Below are positions 1-10,900 of a stretch of 64,000 nt of DNA, piece by piece. The position numbers and the translations under genes were made by a program. Under the pieces are notes generated by a model, which saw only the letters and a list, made by a program, of their open reading frames with translations, searched no databases and was not told where the DNA came from. Location: contig NC_088711.1 in assembly GCF_963576615.1 (NCBI RefSeq), forward strand, positions 36,196,121 to 36,260,120. The letters run 5' to 3'. Every line of letters begins with the position of its first letter. Positions within the stretch are counted from its first letter, which is position 1. This DNA comes from Watersipora subatra. Taxonomy: Eukaryota; Bryozoa; Gymnolaemata; Cheilostomatida; Watersiporidae.

Positions 1-395
1 ACAGGAAAGAACACAACTCTTGTAAGAACAATAACTTTTTAGTCATCCTTTTATTTGTAGTAATTTTGTTTGAGCTGTTAGTCGGTTAGTGACGATTATA
101 AATGATATTTCTACAACAATAACGATTTTATTATAGTAATATTAATCATGCTCGATTTCAAAAGCCAAATACAAGCTGAACTGCCAAAAATTGTATGGCA
201 GTATTTATATTACATAAGCAGTTGGCCTAGAGATTGACGGTTATCGTTCAAACCGACCAATCATATCGTCTTGTTGACTGCCGACTTTCTAAGAATTTTC
301 GCATTCGGAACAATAAAAAATTGTTGCTAGACAATGAGCCATTGCGGTGTAACAATCTAAACACAAACAAAAAGACCATAAAATGCTACATATAC

Positions 396-560
396 TGACC
401 CAGAAGTCCCTTCTCTATATATATCAGCTAAGTCACCTTTTCCTTCAATCAGTCTATTATGCTTTTCTGCATCGAGTGTCCGAAGCACCTCGATGAGCCT
501 GACATTCTTGGGACTGATAGCATCTAAATAGGGCAATCCTTTGGAATTACTCCTCTCACG
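396..560 (-). CDS. Possible partial exon of an unidentified gene
   Basis: On the minus strand an open segment reads as protein-like sequence, including the stretches GLPYLDAISPKNVRL and LIEGKGDLADIYREG. It ends at a possible donor (TCA|GTATAT, exon edge at 396). Its composition is unlike the surrounding AT-rich noise. No convincing acceptor is visible upstream, and a stop codon lies about 12 codons before GLPY in the same frame. A neighbouring frame reads LYEKSGGRKKTV, so this may be a frameshifted remnant, or the end of a gene or retroelement that continues off the left edge. I do not recognise the family. Confidence 0.3.
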
Positions 561-939
561 GTCTTTTTACGGCCACCACTCTTTTCATAGAGTTTGCTCT
601 TTAGAATATTTCACTTGATCTCTAAGTTTACTACAATAGTGTATTGAAAGAAAACAATTTCAGTGCCATGGTGAACTCAATAAAATACGCCGTTTTTTGC
701 CACCATTGCTAGGAGCTCAATGCAAATAGCCTTGCACCAAGTTGCATCCACTCTCACTCTTCCACTCAGGTCTAAACTAATCAACTTGTTGCTAGACGAC
801 TCTTTCATCTCGGTCAACTCAACCCAGCTCGTCGAGAAAACTCAATTCAAAAGCGTGAAAGGAAGAGAAGACAACTATCTCAAAGTTGAAACACTAAATG
901 TGCATAATAACATTATTTTTAGCTAAAGCATACAAAGAG
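540..939. other. Unassigned sequence left of the pogo element
   Basis: AT-rich sequence with only short open frames. The 68-codon plus-strand frame at 720-926 has no recognisable motif or splice context and is not called as a gene. Confidence 0.4.
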
Positions 940-1329
940 TAGGGGAAGGTGGGGTAAGTAGTGCTAATTTTTGGATTTTTCTAGACTGAGCTCACAATAT
1001 TATCTTTTTTCTATTGAGTTTTTTTTAGAAGGTTAAGAATGTTGCTTTCTTCTTTATAGCTACCTATGCCTTCTTGCTTTGACCAGCAAATCCTTATTTT
1101 GTAAGACCTGTTTACCTGTTTACCCCCGTGGCCGCGGTAAGTAGTGCCTTGGCTGATTTGGGGTAAGTAGTGCCAGCAGATTTTTTTAATAGAAAACAAA
1201 GTTCTATGTTACAAGTTGATTTAATTCAATAGACAATGAAATAAAATATGCAACAAGCTTTTTACAGTGTAAAATTTTACACTTTACTATAATAATATGT
1301 GACAATAAAATGTAATGCCTATTTGATTA

Positions 1330-2348
1330 CTATATTAACACAATAGAGAAGTTCTCCAAATCTACACTAAAAATAGCTTTACTGGCTACTTGTTTAGTTC
1401 CTGACACTGCTATAGCATTACGAAGCAGCAGAACAACATCGGCAAATGTACCAACATCCATGTCATCCTTCTCAGGAAATATAAACGACGCTGTCGATCC
1501 TTTAACTTTTCGCAGGAACTTGACCTCAAAACTCTCTTTCATGAGCGCTGATACTGGACCAGCATACAATTTTGTTGAGTCTTTTTTGGTGACGTACTTA
1601 ATCTGAACATAAGATACAACTTTCATTTGTTGGGATTCTTCTAACGTCTCTGGTTCAAAAAGCACTTCATCAGCACTTTCTGAGTCCGACTCCAAGACTG
1701 CCACACATATATCTTCATCAGATGATAATTCTGGAATAGAAGCTTTTTTAGGCTTGCGTGCTTTTTTCCCCATTGGTGTCTTGTCTTTCTTCTTAGTCAT
1801 TCTTTCTGCTTGTTCATTTTCTAAGCGTAACTTTTCAGGAGTGTCTGTGAGAAATGCTGACTTTATTTTGCGTCTATTTGATCTTGGCTTTTGAGTGGCT
1901 TTAGGCAGAGGCTGGGCTGACTTCTGTGGTTGGTAGGGACAAACTAGAATTTGGAGATGACAACTGGCTTGACACTAGTTGTTGATGATTGATTTCTGCA
2001 TTATCAGCATCTATTTCTTGATTACTAACACCTGCAGTAGTGGCAAATAGTTGGCCTCCTTCAGGTTGACCAGTTAAGGTTGAAGGTTGTGGTGGGCATG
2101 GCTGAATGTTTATAGAAGGATTGGTGACAATTCATAGTGGCTGCTCTGAAGATAGTGTCTGAATATCACAAGTCCTTGTCTCATCAGGCATTGGCTGGTC
2201 AGGGACATTTGCAGGAGCAAAGTCATGATCCTCAAAGATTTGAGAGTTGAGAGGGAAGATACCAGTAGATCTGAAGCCAGAAGTTATGTTTAATGGTGTC
2301 CTGTTCCTCATAAAAGCTTGCGTAGACAACTTTCCAACTTCATAAAAT
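1330..2348 (-). pseudogene. pogo transposase, C-terminal part
   Basis: Beyond the nested insertion the frame resumes as FYEVGKLSTQAFMRNRTP and NITSGFRSTGIFPLNSQIF, the conserved end of the DDE domain. After a degraded stretch (about 1801-2131) a 156-codon open frame at 1330-1800 follows. It is rich in Lys and acidic residues and has the tail pattern YVQIKYVTKKDS, FEVKFLRKVKG, FIFPEKDDMDVGTFADVVL. That tail is known from invertebrate Tigger/Jerky-like transposases. Confidence 0.7.
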
Positions 2349-2905
2349 CACTATGTTTCCATGACTCGCATAATCCGTAAGATTCACATAATTCGAACGA
2401 TCCGCAAGTTGAGTTACTTAGCAATCGAGTGTTTCAATGAACACCTGGCTATGCGGATTTAACACCAGTTCTTGACCCCATAGGTCAAGTATTAGCCTAA
2501 TTAATGACTCTTTAAGTAGCTAAGCAGTCTTGTCACGCTTAGCTTAGCAGCGATCGTTCGGAACGTTGGCGCATTTAGACTGCTGAAATCGAAATAAAAA
2601 CGACTGAAGCGCGAAAATGTTTTTCATGTAATAGCTAACGATAATCAAATGCGCATTAATCACAAGTACCGTTTCCATGATTCGCAAGCACGATGGATTC
2701 GATAAAGTTTTGCGGATCGCAAAACTCGCTTAGCTTGCGAATTTATGCGAATAGCTTGCGGATTTATGCCGTTTCCATGACGCGGATAACTTGCGGATTG
2801 GCTCTAATTTGCGAATTATGCGGGTCATGGAAACGCAGTGCATGACGCGGATAACTTGCGGATTGGCTCTAATTTGCGAATTATGCGGGTCATGGAAACG
2901 CAGTG
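2349..2905. mobile_element. Nested inverted-repeat MITE inside the pogo element
   Basis: The two ends are inverted copies: CACTATGTTTCCATGACTCG at the left, and CACTGCGTTTCCATGACCCG read inward from the right. The element splits the pogo transposase between the RVSI and FYEVGK blocks. No clean target-site duplication can be assigned. The right 67 bp, including the terminal repeat, is tandemly duplicated (about 2772-2838 and 2839-2905). A further GTTTCCATGA-type motif occurs at 2671. No coding capacity. Confidence 0.65.
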
Positions 2906-3470
2906 ATTGACACACGCTTGCCAGGATTGACCCGCATCCAATCATCTATGGCCCGGTTATAATAGGATTTCATTGGACCAAAAACTGACCTATCAAGAGG
3001 CTGTAGCCTGTGAGAAGTGTGTCAAGGAATTGTCAAGGAAATGTGTGATGAATGATTATGAAGGATGAGAGCACAGCGTGATCGTTAGAGCAGCGAGTGT
3101 TTCAGATAAAAATTAGCAAAAACTCGTCTGAAAATAGACCAGAGTTCATGTAACCTGACAGAGCTGATAATCATTTTGAGCTAGGAGCAGTACCATGCAT
3201 GAAACATTGTTTCATATGTACCCATGTAAATACATAAAACGGTGGCAAGTGATTCCCACTTTCACTCACAGAGCAACATAGGCAGTGAGCTCACCACATT
3301 CCTGTGAGGTCGTTGTCCCTACTTGACATTTCCCAGTGGCAGAGATAACTTTACCAGGGTTTTGTACAGTTGTTATTCCGGTTTCTTCAATGTTGTATTT
3401 GTCTTTTGGTTCAAAACTGTGTCTAAAAACGTGCAAGATGTCAACCTTCAATGAAAATGTACTGCAGAAA
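2906..3470 (-). pseudogene. pogo transposase, DDE catalytic region (broken)
   Basis: The segment 3451-3266 reads FEPKDKYNIEETGITTVQ followed by NPGKVISATGKCQVGTTTS, the block holding the first catalytic Asp in this family; here the sequence has E-E-T-G where D-E-T-G is usual. Further down, in shifted frames, come GNHLPPFYVFTW and LSALSGYMNSGLFSDEF, then LQPLDRSVFGPMKSYYN and WMRVNPGKRVSI, which stops at the edge of the nested element at 2905. Several frameshifts and stops separate these blocks. Confidence 0.7.
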
Positions 3471-3599
3471 CATGGAAACTTTCAAACAGGAACTAAAATA
3501 ATTAAAAATCAAACGCAGAACTAAAATAATTAAAAATAAGGTGCCTAACTGTTTCAGCTAACTAAACAAAATGTTATTTCCTTTGACTCATAATTTGTG

Positions 3600-4280
3600 A
3601 TATCTAATACAGAGGTTAACATACCTAAGGGTTGTCAGAGAGCTTGGTGAAGAATCCATCCACAGGTCCTCTATTAAAAGCTGTTTTCCTTGCCAGTGAG
3701 GTGGCTTCTGGTTGTCGAAGAAAAAGGTGGTGTCGTTTCATATATGCATATAGCCATTCAATACCTGAAATATAACAAATTTAGTCAAATTCGAGGTGAA
3801 AAGGTAAGTCACATAGATTCATAAGCCTAATTATACTGTCGATAATTGTTAGACAGAGTTACGTTCCAATTAGTATATAGTAGTTTGATGTATCAAATTC
3901 ACGGCCAATGCATGCTTACCTGCCATTCCATCAGTGGTCCAGTTTGATGCAACTATGTTGTTGGCCTTTGCATAGTCTTGTACCAGTGGTCGAGCTGGCT
4001 CTCTGTTTAGACCATAAAAAAAACATTTGTCTATGTCCTTGATATGATCTTCCAGTCCGCTCTCTTCTGTATCAGTAAATATTCAATGTACTTCTGCACA
4101 TTTGGCATACCCTTTATTTTGGTTGGTGATGTACCTAACCAGTGTCATTCTATTCACTTGATGAGTTACGGCTGCATTTCTTATACTAGACCTGCCATCT
4201 TTCACTAGCTGAGCGGCACTATTTAGTTGATTTTCATTAATATCAGCTTGGCTGATCTTTCTTTTGTAGATTCGTGGCAT
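3600..4280 (-). pseudogene. pogo transposase, N-terminal DNA-binding part
   Basis: Translation from the ATG at 4280 begins MPRIYKRKISQADI and continues as a psq-type helix-turn-helix (IRNAAVTHQVNRMTLVRYI), typical of pogo/Tigger transposases. After AEVH an in-frame TGA interrupts the product at 4083. The reading then continues as FTDTEESGLEDHIKDID and FYGLNREPARPLVQDYA, the expected second DNA-binding region. After a GT-AG intron of about 155 bp it resumes at about 3765 with WLYAYMKRHHLFLRQPEA and ATSLARKTAFNRGPVDGFF, the motif just ahead of the DDE domain. Another stop closes this exon, so it is a pseudogene. Confidence 0.75.
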
Positions 4281-4514
4281 TATAACTATGAATGAGGAAG
4301 AATTTCTCACAGCATCTGTAAAAAACAATATGCTATACTATGTGCTAGTACTATTTGTTATGTTTAGCTATAAAATATTGTAAAATATAGTATATTCTAA
4401 CAAGTTAACTCCTTATTACCAAAATAAGTAAATTTGAGTAAAAATAATAATTTCAGTCAAAGAAGTTGCACTACACTTAACTACACTTCAGCAAATCAAT
4501 CCTAAGAATAACCT

Positions 4515-4580
4515 ATATTCATAATGTACACACCCACATGTATATTCATAATGTACACACCTACATGTATATTCATAATG
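4515..4580. repeat. 27-bp tandem repeat, about 2.5 copies
   Basis: The unit begins TATTCATAATGTACACACC. The copies differ at one or two positions. Confidence 0.7.
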
Positions 4581-5074
4581 CTAAAAACATTAAACACAGC
4601 AGTAGCTATTAGCAAGTTGGCTTACTGTTTGCCTAAGTACCCAATACAAAACTACATTTTGGGCAAAAAATCATAAAAAGTACAAATAGTTGACTTACTA
4701 TTTGCAGCAGGAAGTTCAGAAAAGGCCGACAATGCCCATCTTGTTGAAATCTGTCTAATGAAAGAGAAAAAAACTCTAAAATGCAGTTTAATTTTCTTAA
4801 ATTTGCATTGGCACTATTTAGGCCTATCCCATGACACTACTTACTCTCTCCCCCCTCCTTCTCCTTCTTACCGGTAGATGATCAGTGTTTTCTAGTTCAC
4901 ATTTTAACTGCAATGTTTGGCGTATAACTTTACACAACCATAAAACTCACTTTCTATAAAAGGTAATTTTTGCATTACTACAGTAAGTTAATCACAAAAA
5001 GCTGTGCTTGGCTGATCTATCTCTAGTTGAAAAATAAACGACTACGTTGAACCTTTGCTCTGCTTTTCATTTTA

Positions 5075-5198
5075 ATCTATACTATACCATCATAGCTAAC
5101 ATACAATCTATACTATACCATCATAGCTAACATACAATCTATATTATACCATCATAGCTAACATACAATCTATACTATACCATCATAGCTAACATACA
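5075..5198. repeat. 31-bp tandem repeat, 4 copies
   Basis: The unit begins ATCTATACTATACCATCATA. Only a single T/C difference is visible between copies. Confidence 0.85.
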
Positions 5199-7750
5199 AG
5201 AGAAAATTTATTTAAAAAGTGAAGTATAGTATTTAACAAGCAATGACTTTTTGATATTACACTAAATATTAAAGCACTATAGCTTCCCATACACAATATG
5301 AATACAATTCACAGTATGTATTAATAGTTCCAGATACTGTTAAGCAAGATACTCGACTAATAACACATCATGTGAGAATTAGATTCTAATTTTCTGACCA
5401 ACACAAATAAATATTGGTATGTATAAATGTTGTTTTTAAAAGATGATTAAACTTGGTCATGATTTTTGGTCATGAACTTGGCGAGTCTTAATTATTCATA
5501 ATGTTGCGTATTTTTAAACTGATAACAACGTATGAAATGACAGAAAACAATGCACAGGAATGAAGCAGTAAAATAGAAAAATTTTTTTTATTTAGATTAA
5601 GACTATCTTTAAAAAAGAAAATTAAGCTATAGAAGCAACACCTGTCATGTCATGTCATCTGTTATTCATCAATGAAAGCAGTTAAGTACTTTTAGATTTC
5701 ATAGTTTGTTGATTTCCAGCTGATCTTTGTACAAAAGTCATTTCTGTGTAAAACCTTGAAAAAACTCGTTTTACAAGTTTGCTGGCTTAGAGTAAAATCA
5801 TCATTAATCTTATTTAAAGTATATTACAACATAATATAATCAGTAATAACAGTTTCAGAAACACATCTACAGCTTAAAAGTAATTATAAAACACTCTCAT
5901 TGGCTAATACTCTCAGTATTTGCCAATCATCAGGGTCAAACTTTCTCATCATTTGTGGTCAAGATCATATTTTTATGATTGAGTTCAATGAATCTCCATA
6001 ATTTTACTAACTACTACACTATTTGGAAAAGCTAACACAAGTTTTATTGACTTCAATTTATGCAAAACGAACTGTACCCAGTTTTAATCACAACTATTTT
6101 TGCTAGTTGAAAGCTCTAAATTTGCATGAACGCGTAAAAACACTCATTGTGTCGTTACATCACGAAACAAATACCTAGTGAGAATATAATCTATTTAAAT
6201 AGCATTCAAAGAGCTTGCAGAACAATCACAAAGGGTTGAGTGTTTTATTGTTATAGCAGATGAGTATTTAGCTCTCATTTAAAATGAAATAGATCATTTT
6301 CTTGACAGAAGAAAAGAATTTCAAGGAAACAACACAGCTTTCAACAAAGATTCTAACTTAAAATTTGTGGATAATACGAAATCTTTATTAGGGAGTTGTG
6401 CACCACCTGCATTTAGTGTCACTTCTATTATTACTGTAAATAAACAGTGGTTAGCAAATATTTAACATAACATATTAAACCATTATACTTTTCATTCATT
6501 CATGAACCCAGTGATAGCAAACTCATACGTATCATAAGTAAAGATTATGTTACAATTATTAAATAATGTCGTAAATTAAATAAGCTTGCTTAACGTCTGA
6601 TGTTTCACTTTGCCTAACTTCATTAACTATTGCATAATGTGATGAGAAGGAGTAATAGTAATACTGATCTACATATATAAACCTCAGTGTCTGTCTGTTG
6701 TCCGTGTGTCCAGCTATAGCGATTACAATCTAAAAACAAAGACTAGGTTTGCACTGGAATTCAACTTGCAAACATCCAATCTGCAGACAGGCGTGCTACA
6801 TATGCAAAACATTAAACTGTCCTTGCCATGCTATTGTATGTTTCTGCGCATACTTATTACAGCTGTCAATATTTAATCCCGATTGGTTAAAGTAGCAAGC
6901 TTCACACTTCAGCTAGTATGCTTGAAGTTCTTGATGGCGTGAGAGACCATGACATAATCTTTTTTCCTAATGCTGGCTTTAGTCATAATAACAGCTCTTA
7001 TTATAGTAAATATTTAGACTAGTTTAAGTTACTAGCTTAAGTTACTCAAATTCATTGGGTAACAAAATTTGGCTAATGGCCACTACATCACCTGTCACTA
7101 TTTTATAAACTGCTTCAAATTTTGAACGAATGTGTAGTGTAAAAAGCACAAAATGTTTTTCAACAATGTTTTAACAATGCCTTGAGCTTTCAAAAATATT
7201 TATGCATTACCTTTCAAATACATATAAAACATTGGCCAGACACGCACAGAAATAAACAAAACACTTTTATTTAAAAAATTTGAATGAGAAACTTAGTATA
7301 TGTTGATTAAAAACAAATTTTCTGTGCAAAAACTTAATTATTACCCATGCAACATCGAGAATTCACCTAGTATCACATATAGTTGCTGATACCTTCTGTC
7401 ATACGCGCACTTTTGCCTAACATGAAGGTTGTTTTGCTTTTATTAACAGCCACCTAAGTAAAAGAAGCAAATTTAGAATGTGCCGTCTGCACATCATTGT
7501 TTCACAGACCCCAAAAGCGCATCTGCCATTTTATTTTTACAAACAAACTATGTTTGCGGCTTTTAAAAAGACTGAAGACAGTCACATCTTTTATCAACTT
7601 GGAAAACTTCACTATGATAAGAGTCATTAATCTGTATATAAGTCTATCCGTCTGAAAAACTAGTTGGATGTTGGAAAAAAGATTGCATCGTATGGAATTC
7701 AAACACAAACATTCTGTCACATAAAATAGCTAGTTACAATAGCTAAAATA
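5199..7750. other. Intergenic AT-rich region upstream of SGSH
   Basis: No gene is visible. A short interspersed-repeat head lies at 6668 (entered separately). The rest is AT-rich with short random frames, including a 72-codon minus frame at 7502-7720 without recognisable motifs. Confidence 0.5.
6668..6916 (+). repeat. Helitron-like interspersed repeat (candidate)
   Basis: Starts TCTACATATATAAACCTCAG and contains GTGTCTGTCTGTTGTCC and CCAGCTATAGCGATTA. Similar heads occur at 16398 and 46646, and in reverse near 48215. A possible CTAG-T end lies at 6913-6917, but no clear terminal hairpin is seen here, so the 3' limit is uncertain. Confidence 0.35.
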
Positions 7751-7906
7751 GTTTGTTGAAGTTGTCTTTCTTGTGACGACGATAACTCTCGCGCGAGTTC
7801 AAGCCGAATAATTTAGCCGAGCCGCTTTTGGCGACCCTTCTCACGGAGCATGTCGAAGTTGATGCAAACAAACGATACAGCTGTATATGTTTTACTTTTA
7901 TTCATT
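7751..7906 (+). promoter_or_regulatory. Probable SGSH promoter / 5' UTR
   Basis: The region immediately before the SGSH start codon is richer in CpG than its surroundings. It contains the perfect 10-bp palindrome CTCGCGCGAG at 7788-7797 and several CCG/GGC motifs. No TATA box is evident at a sensible distance. The transcription start is not determinable from sequence. Confidence 0.4.
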
Positions 7907-7991
7907 ATGAAGTACCTTCTGCGCATTATAGTTTTGAGTTTTCTCGTTTCGTTTCAGGAAGTCGTGGGAAAGAATGTTTTGGTTATTCTAG
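7907..7991 (+). CDS. SGSH: SGSH exon 1 (signal peptide)
   Basis: Encodes the start Met, a hydrophobic leader and the first beta strand KNVLVIL. It ends in phase 1 at CTAG|GTGTG. This ATG is chosen because it opens the signal peptide. The ATG-free frame upstream at 7828 is in another frame and unrelated. Confidence 0.9.
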
Positions 7992-10900
7992 GTGTGTTTA
8001 TTGCATAATCGCGTATCAATTTATTTCTGCTGTTTTTATTACCATTTTGGGTATTATATTCTCATTACAATGAAAGAGATTAATTTTGAAGCGAGTTAGC
8101 TTTTATTGCAGAGCTTACTAAGATAATTATTCTAGCCGTAATTAATTTTGATAATCATCAAATAAGGAATGACATGCAAACTATAACATCTGTAATGCAC
8201 GCTTGTGTAGCAGCTTTTGACTCAGACAACTGCCTCTAGGGCTATTTCTCGTTTGGGGCTCATGTTTACGTTTCATTGTCTCTTGCACTAAGCCTATATT
8301 ATACACCTCTCCAGTCAGGCGGCTTCAACAGCTGGGGTCTCCACGTTGATGGGTTTGAAACTAGGTTAGTCTCATTCATTCAAGCATTATTTTGGACTCA
8401 ATCGGACACATCCAACACACACACAGCCAGCCGTTTGGTTTGTATCAGCTATGCATAGTGACAGTCATTTCTATCTAGTATCGAGCCATTCCTGCTACAA
8501 CAGTCTTCGGGAACTCCTCCTCATTTTTGTCTAAAACAGCTAACATTGAGTCAGAGGCCCAAAAACAGCTTTTGCTTCTGAAGATAGCCACCATCACCCA
8601 CTTGCTCTCCGTATGAGTGCAAGCGTGTCGTAGCCCTCTGTTTTCTCAGGACTGCTGCAAAGCTGAACTCTCTGGCTGACTGCAACTCATGGCTGCTGTA
8701 AGACAGAAGCAATGTTCTTCATGTTCTCGTAATTTTTTTCTCTTAGCCTCCAAGCTATTCTAAAAACTACTACTAGCAGCATTTCCGCCTACTTTGGTGG
8801 CACTTTTTCCCATCTTAGTGGCACTTCTACTTGTTTTAGTAGCACTTCTGCATGCCTTGGTTTTGGTCTCTTCTCTCTCCATCTTGTCAGTCCATCCTGA
8901 TGTTGCCCCTCTCGTCTAATCACTTCATTGGCCTTAGGCACTATGATTAGATTGACGCACCAAAATGAAGCACAGATTGAAAAGCACAGATTGAAAAGCA
9001 CAGATTGACAAGCACAGACTGACAAGCACAGATTGACAAGCACAGATTGAAGTAGACTCTTGATTGGCTTAATCCAAAGTAAATAATCTTGTGGAGCGTT
9101 ATTGGGCTTTTTCTCCATTTATCTGGGGATTCGTTTGGCGCACACAAACATAGAGACACATCAGGTTCAAGAGGTCTTTAGAATGCCAGGTATTGTACTA
9201 AGTCCTCTAAAAGGCTATGAAAAGCTTTTATATAAATTAAAAGATTTTGCACAAATGTTGTTCACAAGCACCGACAAGCCCAGATCCACCATCAAGTTTC
9301 TACTTGTCTTTTTAATCAAATATGCTAAGCAATTAGTTTTGTGATCGCTTGATTAGATAGATGATCCACACCCCTAACAAATATTTGGTTTCATGTGATC
9401 CAACAAGTGCACTCTTCATTTCTTGTATAGGTTTTTCCAATGATAGAAATGTTGGATAAGTCAACATAATGCCTTGAGCTCCGTTGTCTAGACAACAGCC
9501 AACCTTCCGTCCATTCACCAAGAGGTTTTTATGGAAAGAACGATTTAGTCAACAGCTACATATGACGATGTCTTTTATCCGAAGTTTAGGTTTTTTCTGA
9601 ACTATACTTTCATTGCTCTCATAGGAAGAACTTTTTCGCTTACTCTCCACAAGCCCTCTGCGTGTCTTCATTTCACTTCTTTGGTCTCTGGAGTTTTTTA
9701 ATTCTCTTACGGGGCACACATTCTCAAGTGTTTTACTCACTGAAGTTATGGCGCAATATTTTATGGCATTTTCTCATTGAAGTGTTTTTTTTCAACACAT
9801 GTTATAAGTAAGCCTTCTCTCATGTCATTGCTGCTAAAATAGTATGGCGAATCAAAACAGAGCTCAATACTCTGTCTAATCCGCTGCCTTCCAAAGTAGC
9901 TTTTTCGAGGAGAATACTCACATCCGATGTACTCTCTCCTTCTGTTGCACTTGCTGCCACACCTGCTACCTTCCCAATTGATAGAACTGTCACTGCATTC
10001 GTAGTTATGCTTCGGGCTATGTGCTATCTTTATCCTCATGCCATCTCCGGCTCTCTATAGATAGTTATGATAGTTACTCGCACTATTATTTTGTAGATGT
10101 ATCTTCCATTGTTTCTTACTATGCCTTCTACCTCTTGACATTGAGAGTGATTCACCCATAATTTGACTCTCTGCTTGCCTAGCCACAGACCTCGCTTGTG
10201 GCATCTCTTTAAGCTCTTCTCACATTAAGTTGTCATAGTCAATCAGCTCTCTTTTTGCAGTAGTTTTGCATATTCCACCAATATCTAGCATCACTTCAAA
10301 TCTTTGCCGCACACCATCATTGTTTACAAATGCTTAGCTTTGTTCAGTCACTCCACCCTGTTTAGGTTGTCATAGTCATCTTCATCAGCCAGCTGAGAAC
10401 TTGACACTAATTTTTGCATCTCTATGTAAACCTTTTCAATTCTCTCAAGTCTCTCTAATAACCCTTACCGTTTCATATAACCCTTACCTTGTTTCATTCA
10501 CAAGGTCAACCCTCACTGGGGTGAGATAGTTCCTCTCATTTAGACCAATTTTTTCTAGGCAACACAGCTCTATCTCATAATGTAACCTGCGCCTCACAAG
10601 CGATGGCCTTCTATCTATTTATTTTCAATATGTCTCCTTGGTCTGTTGATAACTTTGAAAGCCCTCTATGCCAACACCTAGCATAAAACCCCAATATGCC
10701 ATCTTGTTTTACTTTTTAGCAAACGGAAGAAATGTTGTTTGGGCTGGGCTCATCACCGAATCCCCTAGTCTATTCAGTGATTTAAAGGTTGACTTGCAAC
10801 AAAATTCACATTACAGTTATTTGGTATCAAAAGATTCACCATGTCTTACTCTGTTGTGTTGTAAGTGCCAAATATGTGGAAATGTGATTACAAGCCCTTA

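Larger units (their letters stand above)
940..4870 (-). mobile_element. Decayed pogo-superfamily (Tigger/Jerky-like) DNA transposon
   Basis: Terminal sequences are similar in inverted orientation: the left end reads GGGGAAGGTGGGGTAAGTAG, and the right end, reverse-complemented, is a G/A-rich run ending in GAGAGTAAGTAGTG. Each end is bordered by TA, the usual pogo target site. Minus-strand transposase pieces occur in the expected order from 4280 down to 1330: helix-turn-helix, a CENPB-type domain, the DDE region with the YNIEETGITTVQ signature, the LQPLDRSVFGP block, the SGFRSTGIFPLN block and the acidic C-terminal tail. The pieces are broken by stops, frameshifts and a nested insertion, so the element is not autonomous. 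Confidence 0.75.

Noticed and set aside
7828-8073. 81-codon plus frame overlapping SGSH exon 1
   Set aside because: It is in a different frame from the signal peptide and crosses the exon 1 donor; no family match.
8789-9159. Cys/Leu/Val-rich minus frames resembling membrane peptides
   Set aside because: The pattern comes from the AAGCACAGATTGACA tandem repeat.
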